Shown: positions 1 through 10,698, counted from the first letter of the stretch. The stretch is 64,000 nt of DNA from Vitellaria paradoxa (GCA_019916065.1 CM034236.1:24190358-24254357), one strand, 5' to 3'. Numbers and translations: made by a program. The notes: a model not told the origin generated them from the letters alone.

Positions 1-2
1 GG

Positions 3-2051
3 ATTGTTTTAGGGCATATAGTGTCATGTCGTGGGATAGAGGTAGATAAAGCAAAGGTGGATATCATTCAAAATTTACCTACCCCTCGATGTGTGAAGGA
101 TGTTAGATCATTCCTTGGACACGCCGGTTTTTACCGGAGATTCATTCAATCCTTCAGCTCTCTAGCCCGTCCTCTTTGTTCATTGTTGTCTAATGATGTT
201 CCATTTGAATGGACAACATCATGCCAAGAGGCATTTGACCGACTTAAACAGTTGCTCACCACCGCACCTATTATTCAAAGCCCGGATTGGTCCCTACCAT
301 TCGAGCTTATGTGTGATGCCAGTGATTTTGCAGTGGGTGCAGTTTTAGGGCAAAGAAAAGAGGGGAAACCCCATGTCATTTACTACGCTAGCAAGACTCT
401 AAATGAAGCTCAAATTAATTATACCACCACTGAGAAAGAGCTTCTAGCAGTAGTGTTTGCCCTTGATAAGTTTAGGTCATATTTGGTAGGTTCCCATGTC
501 ACAGTGTTCACGGACCATGCGGCTTTGAAATACCTCCTCTCAAAACAAGAGGCCAAACCTCGTCTGATTAGGTGGATACTCCTTCTCCAAGAGTTTAATT
601 TGGAGATCAAGGACAATAAAGGAGTTGAAAATGTGGTAGCTGACCATTTGTCTAGACTACCTCAACCTGCGTCCAACTCCAGTGACCTACCAATCAATGA
701 GCAATTCCCTGATGAACATCTCATGCATGTTAGCACCAACCCACCGGTCCAACCTCCTTGGTATGCAGACATTGCTAACTTCTTAGTGATCGGACAGATG
801 CCCTCCCATTGGACCAAAGTCGATAAAAGTAAATTCTTACGAAAAGTGCGTAGTTTCTTTTGGGATGAACCATATCTCTACAAATATTGCCCCGATCAGA
901 TTGTGAGGCGTTGCATTCCCGAGAATGAGGCCCATAGAGTCATTGAGTTTTGTCACTCTCTAGCATGTGGAGGTCACTTCTCCTCAAAGAAAACAGCCGC
1001 TAAGATCCTCCAAAGCGGATTTTATTGGCCCTCATTGTTTAAGGATGTTCATGATTATTGCCTTCAGTGTGATCGATGTCAACGGTTAGGAGCTCTAACC
1101 AAGCGTAATGAGATGCCTCAAAACCCCATAATCGTTTTGGAGATTTTTGATTGCTGGGGGATTGATTTTATGGGACCATTTCCTATATCTTTTGGTTATG
1201 AGTACATACTGGTGGCTGTTGATTATGTTTCTAAATGGGTAGAGGCCATAGCAACTCGTACCAATGATCATCGGGTAGTGATAAAATTCTTAAAGGAGTA
1301 TATCTTTTCACGTTTTGGGATGCCTCGAGCTATTATTAGTGACCAAGGCAAACATTTTTGTAATCGGCCTGTAGGTGTATTGCTACGGAGTTATGGTGTG
1401 ACCCATAAAGTAGGTACCGCGTATCATCCTCAAAATAGTGGCCAAGTCGAATTAGCGAATAGGGAGATTAAAGGAATCTTAGAGAAAACTGTTAATCCAA
1501 CACGCAAAAATTGGTCTCTACGTCTTATCGATGCATTATGGGCATATAGAACGGCGTATAAGACTACTCTGGGTATGTCTCCCTATCGCCTTGTCTTTGG
1601 CAAGGCTTGTCACTTACCTGTGGAAATGGAGCATAGAGCTTATTGGGCAATTCGGCACTTCAATGAGAATTTGGATGATGCCGATGTTTTACGAAAGCTC
1701 CAACTGAATGAACTTGAGGAATTGCGTAATGATGCTTTTGAGAATGCAAAGATTTCCAAGGCAAGAATGAAAGCTTTACATGACAAACACATTTCAAGAA
1801 AATCCTTTCATATAGGCCAAAAAGTCTTGCTTTACAATTCTCGTTTGCATCTCTTCCCGGGCAAGCTCCAATCAAGGTGGTACGGTCCTTTTACTATACT
1901 TTCCATCTCCGAACATGGTGTGTGTGAAGTCCATAACCCACGTAATAACACCACCTTCAAAGTCAATGGACATCGTCTCAAACCATATTTAGAAAACTTT
2001 GTGGCTGAAATTGAAATTTGGGATCTTTTGGATCCCCCATCTTTCAATTAG
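3..2051 (+). CDS. A2 pol, C-terminal part: RT end, RNase H, integrase
   Basis: Open from the window edge to the stop at 2049-2051, about 680 codons with no break. It begins in the RT palm/thumb region ([12 protein letters not shown] at about 110-145). RNase H follows ([14 protein letters not shown], then [12 protein letters not shown] and [11 protein letters not shown], bases about 310-540). Integrase has an HHCC zinc finger ([11 protein letters not shown], then CLQCDRC, 945-1085) and a catalytic core with Asp in GIDFMGP, Asp in ISDQGKHF and Glu in ANREIKGI. The product would reverse-transcribe and integrate the element as part of a gag-pol polyprotein. The sister copy A1 has two frameshifts in this region; this copy has none in the part visible. 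The true start lies outside the window. Confidence 0.93.
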   Translation: MVLGHIVSCRGIEVDKAKVDIIQNLPTPRCVKDVRSFLGHAGFYRRFIQSFSSLARPLCSLLSNDVPFEWTTSCQEAFDRLKQLLTTAPIIQSPDWSLPFELMCDASDFAVGAVLGQRKEGKPHVIYYASKTLNEAQINYTTTEKELLAVVFALDKFRSYLVGSHVTVFTDHAALKYLLSKQEAKPRLIRWILLLQEFNLEIKDNKGVENVVADHLSRLPQPASNSSDLPINEQFPDEHLMHVSTNPPVQPPWYADIANFLVIGQMPSHWTKVDKSKFLRKVRSFFWDEPYLYKYCPDQIVRRCIPENEAHRVIEFCHSLACGGHFSSKKTAAKILQSGFYWPSLFKDVHDYCLQCDRCQRLGALTKRNEMPQNPIIVLEIFDCWGIDFMGPFPISFGYEYILVAVDYVSKWVEAIATRTNDHRVVIKFLKEYIFSRFGMPRAIISDQGKHFCNRPVGVLLRSYGVTHKVGTAYHPQNSGQVELANREIKGILEKTVNPTRKNWSLRLIDALWAYRTAYKTTLGMSPYRLVFGKACHLPVEMEHRAYWAIRHFNENLDDADVLRKLQLNELEELRNDAFENAKISKARMKALHDKHISRKSFHIGQKVLLYNSRLHLFPGKLQSRWYGPFTILSISEHGVCEVHNPRNNTTFKVNGHRLKPYLENFVAEIEIWDLLDPPSFN

Positions 2052-2196
2052 AATGAGATTAGAAAGATAGTTTAAGTGTATAATAGTAGGTTAGGATAGG
2101 TTTTATTTTATCTTTAATTTAGTTTTTTTTATTTTTGAGTCTAGACGTTTTAAGTTTTTAAATAGCCTAGCTGAAAAAAAAAAATTTCTGCTTGAT

Positions 2197-2304
2197 GGTC
2201 CCGACCCCCTCTCTAAACGGTCGGGACCACAGTGTCTTGGCCGAATACATGTTTGAGGGAGGAACTTTCTGTGGTCCCGACCCCCTGCCGAGACGGTCGG
2301 GACC
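2197..2304. repeat. Two GGTCCCGACC/GGTCGGGACC hairpins between pol and env-like ORF (A2)
   Basis: Two perfect 10-bp stems with 12-nt loops: arms 2197-2206 with 2219-2228, and 2273-2282 with 2295-2304. The same roughly 36-bp module occurs twice in the LTR of this element (7086..7172), so a piece of the upstream LTR is duplicated inside the element. Function is unknown. Confidence 0.9.
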
Positions 2305-2771
2305 CTGCAACCTCTAAAAGTCCCAATTCGGTCACTCAAACTTTGATTTCTCTCTTCTAACTCTAAATCCGTTCAAGCCCTTTCCTCTCTACTCGGTGTT
2401 CTCCTCAAAAAATAAGCAGTCCCGACGGTGGATTCAACCTTCTCAGCCCTTATTCTTCGAGTATTGGTCATCCAAAGGTATGTTTCTTTGTCATTTCGAG
2501 CCCTAGATAGTTTCATTGTTCATTATTCTCCATGCCCGAGCTTTCAAGCTTTGAGGGTTCAGATTTCTTGCGAAAAAAAAGCTTTATTTCGAGTTCCAAA
2601 TAAGGATAGGAAGTGATTCATTCACTTGAGTGCATTCTTCACTCATTTGTTCCTTCCTACCCGTGGTTCACAAATGGGGTCCAAGGGTTCAAAAAAAAAA
2701 AAACTCTCCAATTTTGAGCTTATTTGCTGAATTTTTGTAATTTTCCCTTGAAAAATTTGTTATTTGAATTC

Positions 2772-2945
2772 ATGGTGGATGTTGCATGGCCACCGAAATT
2801 GTTGAATGGACCCTTCTCGGGTGGATGATGTATGGCCACCTAGAGAATTAAATTTGTGAAATTTAGTTTGGGTGGATGATGTATGGCCACCTAGAGAATT
2901 AAATTTGTGAAATTTAGTTTGGGTGGATGATGTATGGCCACCTAA
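2772..2945. repeat. 51-bp tandem repeat (A2 internal region)
   Basis: Copies start at 2820, 2871 and 2922 (the last partial), each beginning GGTGGATGATGTATGGCCAC. A diverged copy starts about 2772. It lies between the hairpins and the env-like ORF, and the same array is present in A1 at about 14527..14700. Confidence 0.9.
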
Positions 2946-3059
2946 GTTGTCTATTTTGTTTGGGTGAAATTTAGTTTTGATCTCAATGAATATCTGTCAT
3001 TAGAAAGGGCCATTGCACTTGGGTGGACATAGGAATTGCTTATTTACTCATTGAATTTT

Positions 3060-3077
3060 GTTTTTATACTTGTGTAG
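3060..3077 (+). promoter_or_regulatory. Candidate 3' splice site before the env-like ORF (A2)
   Basis: A T-rich tract ending in TTGTGTAG lies 5 bases before the ATG at 3083, which starts MPPRTKK. This suggests the env-like ORF is translated from a spliced RNA. The longer open frame from 3023 would then be intron sequence. Splicing is inferred only. Confidence 0.45.
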
Positions 3078-3082
3078 TTCCC

Positions 3083-4170
3083 ATGCCTCCAAGAACTAAG
3101 AAACCAGCAAATAGACAATTAGGGACCCCATCTTTTGATAGGAGTCGTTTTTGGAAAGAAGAGGCTGAAGAGAAATATGATAATACATGGGGGAACAAAT
3201 CGGTGGTAATTGAGCGTTTTTGGCAAATTGATCAGTTTAAGCGTAGTGACTTCAGACTTGAACAAAATTTTGAAGGGAGGCAGTGGATTAATGTAGCAAA
3301 GTTTCATGCTTATTGTATAGTTGATCTGGTTAAGGAATTTTTTGCCAATTTCAAAGCTAACTCAATTATAAGGCGAAAGGGTAGAGAACGTCTAATCAGT
3401 TGGGTAAGGGGAGTTGAAATTACACTCACACCTGATGATTTTGCTCTCATATTTCAATTACCTCGAGTTGAAAATCCAGAATTCACTTATCCAGCTGAGG
3501 GCACTCCTCCATTTCCAATTGTGGTTTCAGAGATCCTACTAGAGGGTCAGGAATGGGGTGGTGAATATAGGAAACCTGCAGCTGTGTTGAAAGATAAATA
3601 CTGGGCATTGCACTTGTTTTCTTGTTCCAACCTACTACCTCAAAACAGAACCGCTGATTGTACTCCCCTTAGAGCCAGACTTATTTATGCCATTGGGACT
3701 GGGATGACAATCGATTTACCCTCATACCTTTGGCACCAAGTAGCTTATACCTGTGAGCACCCTGGAACTCTATCAGCCTTACCCTTTGGAGGAGCACTAA
3801 CAGAGATCTTTAGAAGGAAAGGAGCTTATATCACAGATGACCTGCCCATAACCTCAGGACTTCAACCGTTCAATATCACATCTTATGTTAAATCCAGAGG
3901 CTTGATGTTAAAGAAGAAAGGAGGGTAGAGGAATCGGAGGAAGAGGAGGAATCTCCACATCCCCAAGAGGAACAAGAAGAGGTCACCAATGTTGATTTGG
4001 CCAATCAGATTGGAGTTTTAGCCGAACGTATTAGTGTCATGGAGCAGAATCAAGAAGCTGATCACCAGCTCCTGCTACGCATTCACCAAAGCCAGCAAAC
4101 TCAAGGCCTTCTCCTACAGAGTGTTTTGGATTATCTTAGAGAATCTCATCCACCCCCGCCTCCACAGTGA
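3083..4170 (+). pseudogene. A2 env-like / putative plant transposon protein ORF, frameshifted
   Basis: This ORF occupies the env-like position downstream of pol in Athila-type elements. The chosen ATG (3083) follows a good splice acceptor and gives a protein beginning MPPRTKKPANRQ. The middle, with blocks such as LISWVRGVEITLTPDDF and LPFGGALTEIFRR, resembles the conserved putative plant transposon protein domain and matches the layout of the ORF of element B (24690..26090). The first frame stops at 3926-3928. An acidic, Gln/Glu-rich, probably coiled-coil tail ending in a proline run continues in another frame to the stop at 4168-4170. The single-base shift lies in the A/G-rich run near 3910-3925. 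A1 has the same break, so the master copy probably carried it. No clear signal peptide or membrane helix was seen; a true envelope role is unproven. Confidence 0.7.
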
Positions 4171-4387
4171 TGGACCTTATGTTTCTTTCTTTAAGAGTTT
4201 AGGAGTGAACTTTTCTTTTTGTTTAATTTGTAATCCTAAAACTCTTTACTCACTTTTAACTGCTGGGATGTTTTTCTAGTTTGTGTTTGTTTCCATGTTA
4301 TCTTATTTTTATGGATGTTACCTTATGTTAAATTTTGGGTTGTTTATGTTCTTAAACTTTATTTTCTTATTTTTTTGCAAAGAACAG

Positions 4388-4970
4388 GTACTTCATCTAT
4401 GGTCCAACTAACAATCAATGTAAACAATGGGAACTTAGTACCATAAGTAGAAAACGTAAGTGGGATGCCTTAACCCTTATATCCAATGAGAGTAGCGAGT
4501 CTGGGAGTTCAGAGATTGATTGGGAATGGTGGCCTGAGGACTATTTCTTAGAAAGCAATTCACTACCCTTACCATATATATATCCACCACTGATGTTCAT
4601 CACACCTGATCAATTAGATGACCAATGGTGGGATGAAGTTGACCTTCAACTTCTCTTAGATATGGAATGGGCTGAGGTAATTATAGCTAATGAGTGGTTA
4701 GATGCCCCCTCTTATGCCACAGACACCGACACCATAGAATCTGAAACAAGTTCTTTCTCTGAATACTTTGATATGCCACCCCTAGAAGACGTCCTTGAAA
4801 ATGAAAGTAGTAACATTGAGTCTAGGGAGGATGGTGATGTTTACAATGAACTGGACCAAGATGATAATTTTGCTACTTCATTGCAACTACTTTTTGAGTA
4901 TCACTCAACTTTTGATTCTATTGAAGACAACATGAGGTACTCCTTAACCTTTCTTTATCTTTTATGTTAA
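4388..4970 (+). CDS. A2 small acidic ORF, probable spliced exon
   Basis: A highly acidic, Trp-containing protein (patches DDQWWDEVDLQ and DIDWEW-like) of unknown function and no recognised domain. In A1 it is open for 218 codons (12501..13157). In A2 one base fewer in the T-run near 4373 closes the upstream frame, but a splice acceptor (TTTTTTTGCAAAGAACAG, ending 4387) would skip that run. Near its end, ATGAG/GTACTC at about 4936 looks like a 5' splice site, and TTCTTCTCAATTTAG (ending 5019) like the matching 3' site. The ORF could therefore be an internal exon. Its reading frame is kept in both copies. Role unknown. Confidence 0.5.
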
Positions 4971-5017
4971 TTTCATTCTTTTTATTATTACATTTATGTT
5001 CATATTCTTCTCAATTT

Positions 5018-5095
5018 AGGTTGGGGGGTATATACATCATCCTTATCATGCTCATTAGGTTGGGGGGTATATACATCATCCTTATCATGCTCATT
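5018..5095 (+). repeat. 39-bp perfect tandem duplication, A2 only
   Basis: Two identical 39-bp units, 5018-5056 and 5057-5095, each beginning AGGTTGGGGGG. A1 has a single unit at the matching place (near 12420-12458), so the duplication arose after the two copies separated. It accounts for the 39-bp offset between the two arms of the inverted repeat. Confidence 0.93.
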
Positions 5096-5133
5096 GCACA
5101 CCCTATGCAGCCACGTATGCTTCTTGTTTTTCA

Positions 5134-5167
5134 CATTGAGGACAATGTTGAGTATAGGTTGGGGGGT
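5134..5167 (+). other. CATTGAGGACAATG + 13 nt + G-run cassette (PPT-like, A2)
   Basis: A 5-bp inverted repeat (CATTG-AGGA-CAATG, 5134-5147) is followed after 13 nt by a purine run GGGGGG (5161-5166) very like the true PPT at 6799-6811. The same box with the same 13-nt spacing is in element B at 24040..24073. It could be an internal plus-strand priming site; this is inference. Confidence 0.6.
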
Positions 5168-6798
5168 AGAATTCGCATGATGATATGATACTCTTATGGT
5201 TTGGTTAATTGTGAAATTAAGTGAGATGGTAAAAAGTGAATTCTGTTCAAGCCTTAATAGGAAACATAATTCAAGTGGAGTGTGTGATAACTTTGTGCAT
5301 TTTTGGACTATTATGGTGGAAAGTTTATGTGCTTAGGAGTAGATTTTATTTGATATTGGTTACTTGAGCATCTTTGGACTAGGTAGAGACTTACACCCTT
5401 TATGGTGAGCTTTTGAGCCTTATATTCTTTTCTTGAGGGGTTGCACATGCTTACATTTCTTCTGCTCTTCACCTTGGATTTCATTGCATCGATTGCATCA
5501 CAAACACTTACATGAGTATCTATGTAGCACATTATGAGTTGTTGCAAGTTTTGAAAATGATGCTAGGCTTTCTTTGTCATTTTGAGCCTTTTTATCCTTT
5601 CTTGATATGAAATTGCCCTAGGAACCAACTTGAAGCCCTTTTAATAAAGTGTGTGATAGATATATATATATTTTCTTTGGTTCTCATCTCATATATTGTC
5701 CCTTAACCTTGTTCACACACTTTTAAGCCTTACCCTCACATGTTTTGGGTTATGAAAAGTGCCTCAATGTCAATGATGTGAGTGGGGGTTGGGAACTGAA
5801 ACTTTTGAGAGCATATTGAGAGAGAATAGTAGGTGGAGAATTTAGCTTATGTTTATTTCATTATTTCAAAAGAAAAAAAAAAAAAGTCTGTCATGCATTC
5901 CTGCTTATGTAATTTTGGGACTTGTGCTTTATATTATAATTATTGAGAATGTCCCATGAGTAGTTTGTAAGTTAGTGAATAAACTTCTTGTTGTAGTCCT
6001 TCTTGGGGTTGGAAAGGAAATGGGTAGTTTGGGACTTGTGTGCACTTGAACATCTTTATCCCAAGACATGTGTTTTGATTTCCATATCTTCCATTGTTAA
6101 CCATTACCCCTGGCCAAGTTACAACCAAAACAAAGACCTAGTGGATTCTAAGCAAGCAACTCTTGTATTGTGCATGTAGTGGCATCGTGTAGGTTATGTG
6201 ATGTGATTTTTACATATGCATTGGAACATGGTTAGGAGCTGTCCACTTTGAGTTTCATTTTAATTCATTCATATATCATGGAGTCATGTGCAACTAGGAT
6301 AGCATTTTATGCTAATAGGAATGTGTGAACCCTTGAATGAGTGAATTTCTTTCTATGAGTGGAATCCTGTGAGCTTTTGAAGTCAAAACTTAGTTCCATT
6401 TATGCTCTTGAGACCTTGTTGAATGAATGAAACAATTTTGCACACATGCTTCTTCTACTTTAATAGTCCAAGCATTATGCTTAGCACTTGGAAATTACAC
6501 ATGATATTTGGGTTTTGTGACTTGTTGAGCTTGAACTTAATTCATCTTTGATCTTGATCGCTTTTTGACACTTGAGACCATGCCATAGAATTTTGTGGGT
6601 AGATTCACTGCAAACTCTCACGAGACCTCACTCGTCCACTAGGGGGAACCTAGGGGTTAAAAGGGCTTGCTACACGTAGCTAAGTGTAGCCGTGTTTCCA
6701 ACGAAAAGAGAAATAGGATAGTAGTTGCATCTCATTTTAATAAAGAACATCATGCATTTCATTTTAATAAAAAGCATTGCTAGGGACTAGCAATGTTC

Positions 6799-6811
6799 AA
6801 GTTGGGGGGTG
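6799..6811 (+). other. Polypurine tract of A2
   Basis: AAGTTGGGGGGTG lies directly before the LTR start TGATTACAC at 6812, the expected position of the plus-strand primer. Confidence 0.9.
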
Positions 6812-7085
6812 TGATTACACTTGAAAAGTGTAATTACAAACTCCCTAACTCAACACTTATTCATGCATTTAAATAATTAAAGTTGAAGTTTTAGTGTTAT
6901 AGTATTACTCATACTTTTATTGTTTTATTTGTAGGAAAAAGGGCAAGGATGTCGAAGTTTATAGCTATGGAGAGGGCCAAGAAGACGAAGAAAAAGTCAT
7001 GGTTCGAACCTCATCTTCGATGGAAAAGACTAGCCCAAAGACCCAACCAAGAGAATGAAAGAGAGCAATGAAGGAAAAGCTGGAC

Positions 7086-7172
7086 GGTCCCGACCCCCTC
7101 TCCAGACGGTCGGGACCACAGAAAGTTAAAAACTTTAGACGGTCCCGACCCCCTCTCCAAACGGTCGGGACC
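7086..7172. repeat. Two GGTCCCGACC/GGTCGGGACC hairpins in the A2 LTR upstream region
   Basis: Arms 7086-7095 with 7108-7117, and 7141-7150 with 7163-7172. Both have 10-bp perfect stems and arm starts 22 nt apart. They end 56 nt before the TATA box at 7228, so they sit in the promoter-proximal part of the LTR. Confidence 0.93.
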
Positions 7173-7227
7173 ATCCGTGATTTACAATTGCCGCGTGAAA
7201 GCTCCTCTTCTAGGGTTTTGTGGCATC

Positions 7228-7236
7228 TATATAAAG
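7228..7236 (+). promoter_or_regulatory. LTR TATA box (A2)
   Basis: TATATAAAG, the best TATA match in the LTR, about 416 nt from the LTR start. It is kept in both A1 LTRs (10274-10282 and 22341-22349, minus strand). Transcription would start roughly 30 nt downstream. Confidence 0.7.
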
Positions 7237-7615
7237 ACCCATTGCACGGCCAAGAGGAGGGAGAAGCACCTTTTAATTTCGCACCTTCAATTAAGTATTA
7301 GAATAGAATTTTGAGAGTTTTTAGATTAGGTTTTAAGCTTGCATGCGTGGATTCATGATTCTTGTTGGAGCTTTCATCGTCGTCTTTGTAGTGATTCTTC
7401 ACTTAATCTTTTACATTCGCTTTACGTTGTAAGTTGCACTTTAATCTACTTCGTTTTATTTCGTTTGGTTTCGTAATATCATGTTTTTCTTGTTTCAATT
7501 CTCTTTCCGTATGATTGAATGCTATTTAATTGTTTTTAAGATGCTTCAAGTAGTTTTAGCGTAAAACCCTAATCTTGATTCAACGAATCAAGAAAGGGTA
7601 GTTCACGAAAAGCCT

Positions 7616-7690
7616 TGGGGTGTTCGAAACCTTTCGCGTAGGCTACGAAACCCTTCGCGTAGGTTGCGAAACCTTTCGCGAAGGGATTTG
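7616..7690. repeat. About 21-bp CG-containing minisatellite in the A2 LTR
   Basis: Imperfect units of the type TTCGCGTAGGCTACGAAACC repeated in tandem, with TTCGCGAA at one end. A1 LTRs (about 9806..9885 and 21866..21945) have an extra unit, so copy number varies between sister elements. Confidence 0.85.
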
Positions 7691-8377
7691 CCTTTTACAA
7701 ATCTATTTTTTTTTCTATCTCGAAAACATTCGAATACAAAAATCCTTAACCAAATCCGTGTGAGATCACTGGTATGGATTTTCGTAACCAATCTTCAAAT
7801 ACTTTCGAATAGTCTTAAAAATTAGATTTTTATTAATTTTTGGAGTTTAATTGAAAAACCCTAGGAAACAAAGGTCTTTAACCATATCCGCTTGAGATCA
7901 CTGGTACTGACCTTTGATTATAACACTTTTAAAACTTTTCAAATTAAACCCTGTTCTTCAAACAAACACACCCCAAGGCAAAGTAGTGAACTACCCGGAC
8001 TTGACGTTGGATCAAGATCTTTATTCCTATTGAATTAAAATCCAACTTAGTTTTAGTTATAATTGCGTTATTAATTTTATTTTAATTTTTCGCTATCTAA
8101 CTTAAGTCTCATTGAAATTCAGATTTTCTTATTTATTTTAATCTTAATTAATTGAAATCGAATTCATCTCTAATTTTGTTGAACTTTAGAACTTAGCAAA
8201 CTTGAATTTCCAAACTTACTTTCCCTTAGTTTTTAGAATTCCTTTCACATCTTAGAAACTAAATAACATTAGGCTCCCTGTGAATTCGACCTCGAACTCA
8301 CCGAGTTTTAAAACTACGACTGCCCTCTTGCACTTGAGAGGTAGAACCCGAAACACTTTTTAGGGTCGGTCAATATG

Positions 8378-9111
8378 CCTTGGACAAGTTCAGATCATAC
8401 CTGGTAGGTTCCCATGTCATAGTATACACTGACCATGCTGCTTTGAAGTATCTCTTGACCAAACCTGATGCTAAGCCTAGACTTATTAGATGGATTCTTC
8501 TGCTTCAAGAATTTGATTTAGAAATCAAGGACAAAAAGGGAGTTGAAAATGTAGTTGCTGATCACCTTTCTAGACTCCCACATCAGGATTTAGCATCTTT
8601 TGATTCTTCCATCAATGAGACATTCCCTGATGAGCAGTTGTTCCACATAGACTCTTCTGAGGTACCTTGGTTTGCAGATATAGCCAACTACCTAGCTTCA
8701 GGTATTGTGCCTTCTCACTGGACCATGCTGGATAGAAGGAAGTTCTTTAGGAATGTGAGACACTTTTTTTGGGATGACCCTTATTTGTTTAAGTATTGCT
8801 CAGATCAAGTCATAAGGAGATGCATACCCGAGAGTGAAGCCCAGAGTGTCATTAGTTTTTGTCATACTCTTGCATGTGGAGGTCATTTTTCAGCTAGGAA
8901 GACAGTGGCAAAGATTTTACAGAGTGGATTGTTTTGGCCTACCATGTTTAGGGATGTGCATGCCTTTTGTGTTGCTTGTGATAGGTGTCAAAGGCTTGGT
9001 AAGATCACTAGGAGAAACATGATGCCACTTCACCCCATTTATGTGTTTGATATCTTTGATTGTTGGGGTATGGATTTTATGGGACCATTTGTGAATTCTT
9101 TTGGCAATGAG
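8378..9111 (+). pseudogene. B pol fragment 1: RNase H end and integrase N-terminal half
   Basis: Open frame beginning [13 protein letters not shown] (RNase [12 protein letters not shown], then [12 protein letters not shown]). It continues into the integrase zinc finger ([11 protein letters not shown], then CVACDRC) and the first catalytic Asp in WGMDFMGPF. The frame is cut after ...FGN by element A1 and resumes in phase at 22772 once the ATGAG duplication is counted once. The left end is cut by A2. No internal stop is present, so it was disrupted by insertion rather than decay. Confidence 0.93.
9107..9111 (+). other. Target site duplication ATGAG, left copy (A1)
   Basis: ATGAG ends at 9111 directly before the A1 LTR start TGACCG. 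The partner is 22767-22771, directly after the LTR end TAATCA. This fixes the A1 boundaries. Confidence 0.96.
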
Positions 9112-10698
9112 TGACCGACCCTAAAAAGTGTTTCGGGTTCTACCTCTCAAGTGCAAGAGGGCAGTCGTAGTTTTAAAACTCGGTGAGTCCGAGGTCGAAT
9201 TCACAGGGAGCCTAATGTTATTTAGTTTCTAAGATGTGAAAGGAATTCTAAAAACTAAGGGAAAGTAAGTTTGGAAATTCAAGTTTGCTAAGTTCTAAAG
9301 TTCAACAAAATTAAAGATGAATTCGATTTCAATTAATTAAGATTAAAATAAATAAGAAAATCTAAATTTCAATGAGACTTAAGTTAGATAGCGAAAAATT
9401 AAAATAAAATTAATAAAGCAATTATAACTAAAACTAAGTTGGATTTTAATTCAATAGAAATAAAGATCTTGATCCAACGTCAAGTCCGGGTAGTTCACTA
9501 CTTTGCCTTGGGGTGTGTTTGTTTGAAGAACAGGGTTTAATTTGAAAAGTTTTAAAAATGTTATAATCAAAGGTCAGTACCAGTGATCTCAAGCGGATAT
9601 GGTTAAAGACCTTTGTTTCCTAGGGTTTTTCAATTAAACTCCAAAAATTAATAAAAATCTAATTTTTAAGACTATTCGAAAGTATTTGAAGATTGGTTAC
9701 GAAAATCCATACCAGTGATCTCACACGGATTTGGTTAAGGATTTTCGTATTCGAATGTTTTCGAAATAGAAAAAAAAAAAATAGATTTGTAAAAGGTAAA
9801 TCCCTTCGCGAAAGGTTTCGCAACCTACGCGAAGGGTTTCGTAGCCTACGCGAAAGGTTTCGTAACCTACGCGAAGGGACTACGAACACCCCAAGGCTTT
9901 TCGTGAACTACCCTTTCTTGATTCGTTGAATCAAGATTAGGGTTTTACGCTAAAACTACCTGAAGCATCTTAAAAACAATTAAATAGCATTCAATCATAC
10001 GGAAAGAGAATTGAAACAAGAAAAACATGCTATTACGAAACCAAACGAAATAAAACGAAGTAGATTAAAGTACAACTTACAACGTAAAGCGAATGTAAAA
10101 GATTAAGTGAAGAATCACTACAAAGACGACGATGAAAGCTCCAACAAGAATCATGAATCCACGCATGCAAGCTTAAAACCTAATCTAAAAACTCTCAAAA
10201 TTCTATTCTAATACTTAATTGAAGGTGCGAAATTAAAAGGTGCTTCCCCTCTTCTCTTGGCCGTGCAATGGGTCTTTATATAGATGCCACAAAACCCTAG
10301 AAGAGGAGCTTTCACGCGGCAATTGTAAATCACGGATGGTCCCGACCGTTTGGAGAGGGGGTCGGGACCGTCTGAAGTTTTTAACTTTCTGTGGTCCCGA
10401 CCGTCTGGAGAGGGGGTCGGGACCGTCCAGCTTTTCCTTCATTGCTCTCTTTCATTCTCTTGGTTGGGTCTTTGGGCTAGTCTTTTCCATCGAAGATGAG
10501 GTTCGAACCATGACTTTTTCTTCGTCTTCTTGGCCCTCTCCATAGCTATAAACTTCGACATCCTTGCCCTTTTTCCTACAAATAAAACAATAAAAGTATG
10601 AGTAATACTATAACACTAAAACTTCAACTTTAATTATTTAAATGCATGAATAAGTGTTGAGTTAGGGAGTTTGTAATTACACTTTTCAAGTGTAATCA
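9112..10698 (-). repeat. 3' LTR of A1 (left in the window)
   Basis: 1587 bp, TGACCGACCC...GTGTAATCA on the plus strand. It contains the CG-rich minisatellite (about 9806-9885), the TATA box (10274-10282, minus) and two hairpins (10338-10369 and 10393-10424). No host gene is present. Confidence 0.97.
10338..10424. repeat. Two LTR hairpins (A1, 3' LTR)
   Basis: Arms 10338-10347 with 10360-10369, and 10393-10402 with 10415-10424; perfect GGTCCCGACC/GGTCGGGACC stems as in A2. Confidence 0.92.

Larger units (their letters stand above)
4971..6798. other. A2 long non-coding region before the 3' LTR
   Basis: No credible gene on either strand; the short open frames match only their mirror images in A1. 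It holds a 39-bp duplication (5018..5095), the CATTGAGGACAATG cassette (5134..5167), an AT dinucleotide run near 5660 and a poly-A stretch near 5871-5885. A long 3' non-coding region is common in Athila-type elements. Confidence 0.8.
1..8372 (+). mobile_element. Element A2: Athila-like Ty3/gypsy LTR retrotransposon, 5' part outside window
   Basis: From the left window edge this element reads, on the plus strand: end of reverse transcriptase, RNase H, integrase, an env-like ORF, an acidic ORF, a long non-coding stretch, a polypurine tract and a 3' LTR ending in GGTCA at 8372. It is almost base-for-base the reverse complement of element A1 (9112..22766), from which the family is identified (Athila lineage: tRNA-Asp-type primer site, long 3' region with an env-like ORF). 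It is inserted in element B; the B sequence resumes at 8373 with ATATG, which should be its 5-bp target duplication, the partner copy being outside the window. The gag, protease, PBS and 5' LTR are not visible. Confidence 0.93.
6812..8372 (+). repeat. 3' LTR of A2
   Basis: 1561 bp, starting TGATTACACTTG and ending TTTTTAGGGTCGGTCA. It matches, in reverse complement, both A1 LTRs (1587 and 1586 bp). It carries two hairpins (7086..7172), a TATA box (7228-7236) and a minisatellite with one unit fewer than A1. No gene lies in it; arginine-rich open frames across the minisatellite are artefacts. Confidence 0.96.

Noticed and set aside
5311..6128. Open frames of 60-80 codons on the minus strand, repeated at 11382-12199 on the plus strand
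   Set aside because: They lie in the long 3' non-coding region of A, exist only because A1 and A2 are inverted copies, and show no protein features.
7603..7791. Arginine-rich repetitive open frames (RLRNLSRR type) here and at 9659-9929 and 21727-21994
   Set aside because: They are translations of the 21-bp LTR minisatellite, occur on both strands, and have no start context or homology.
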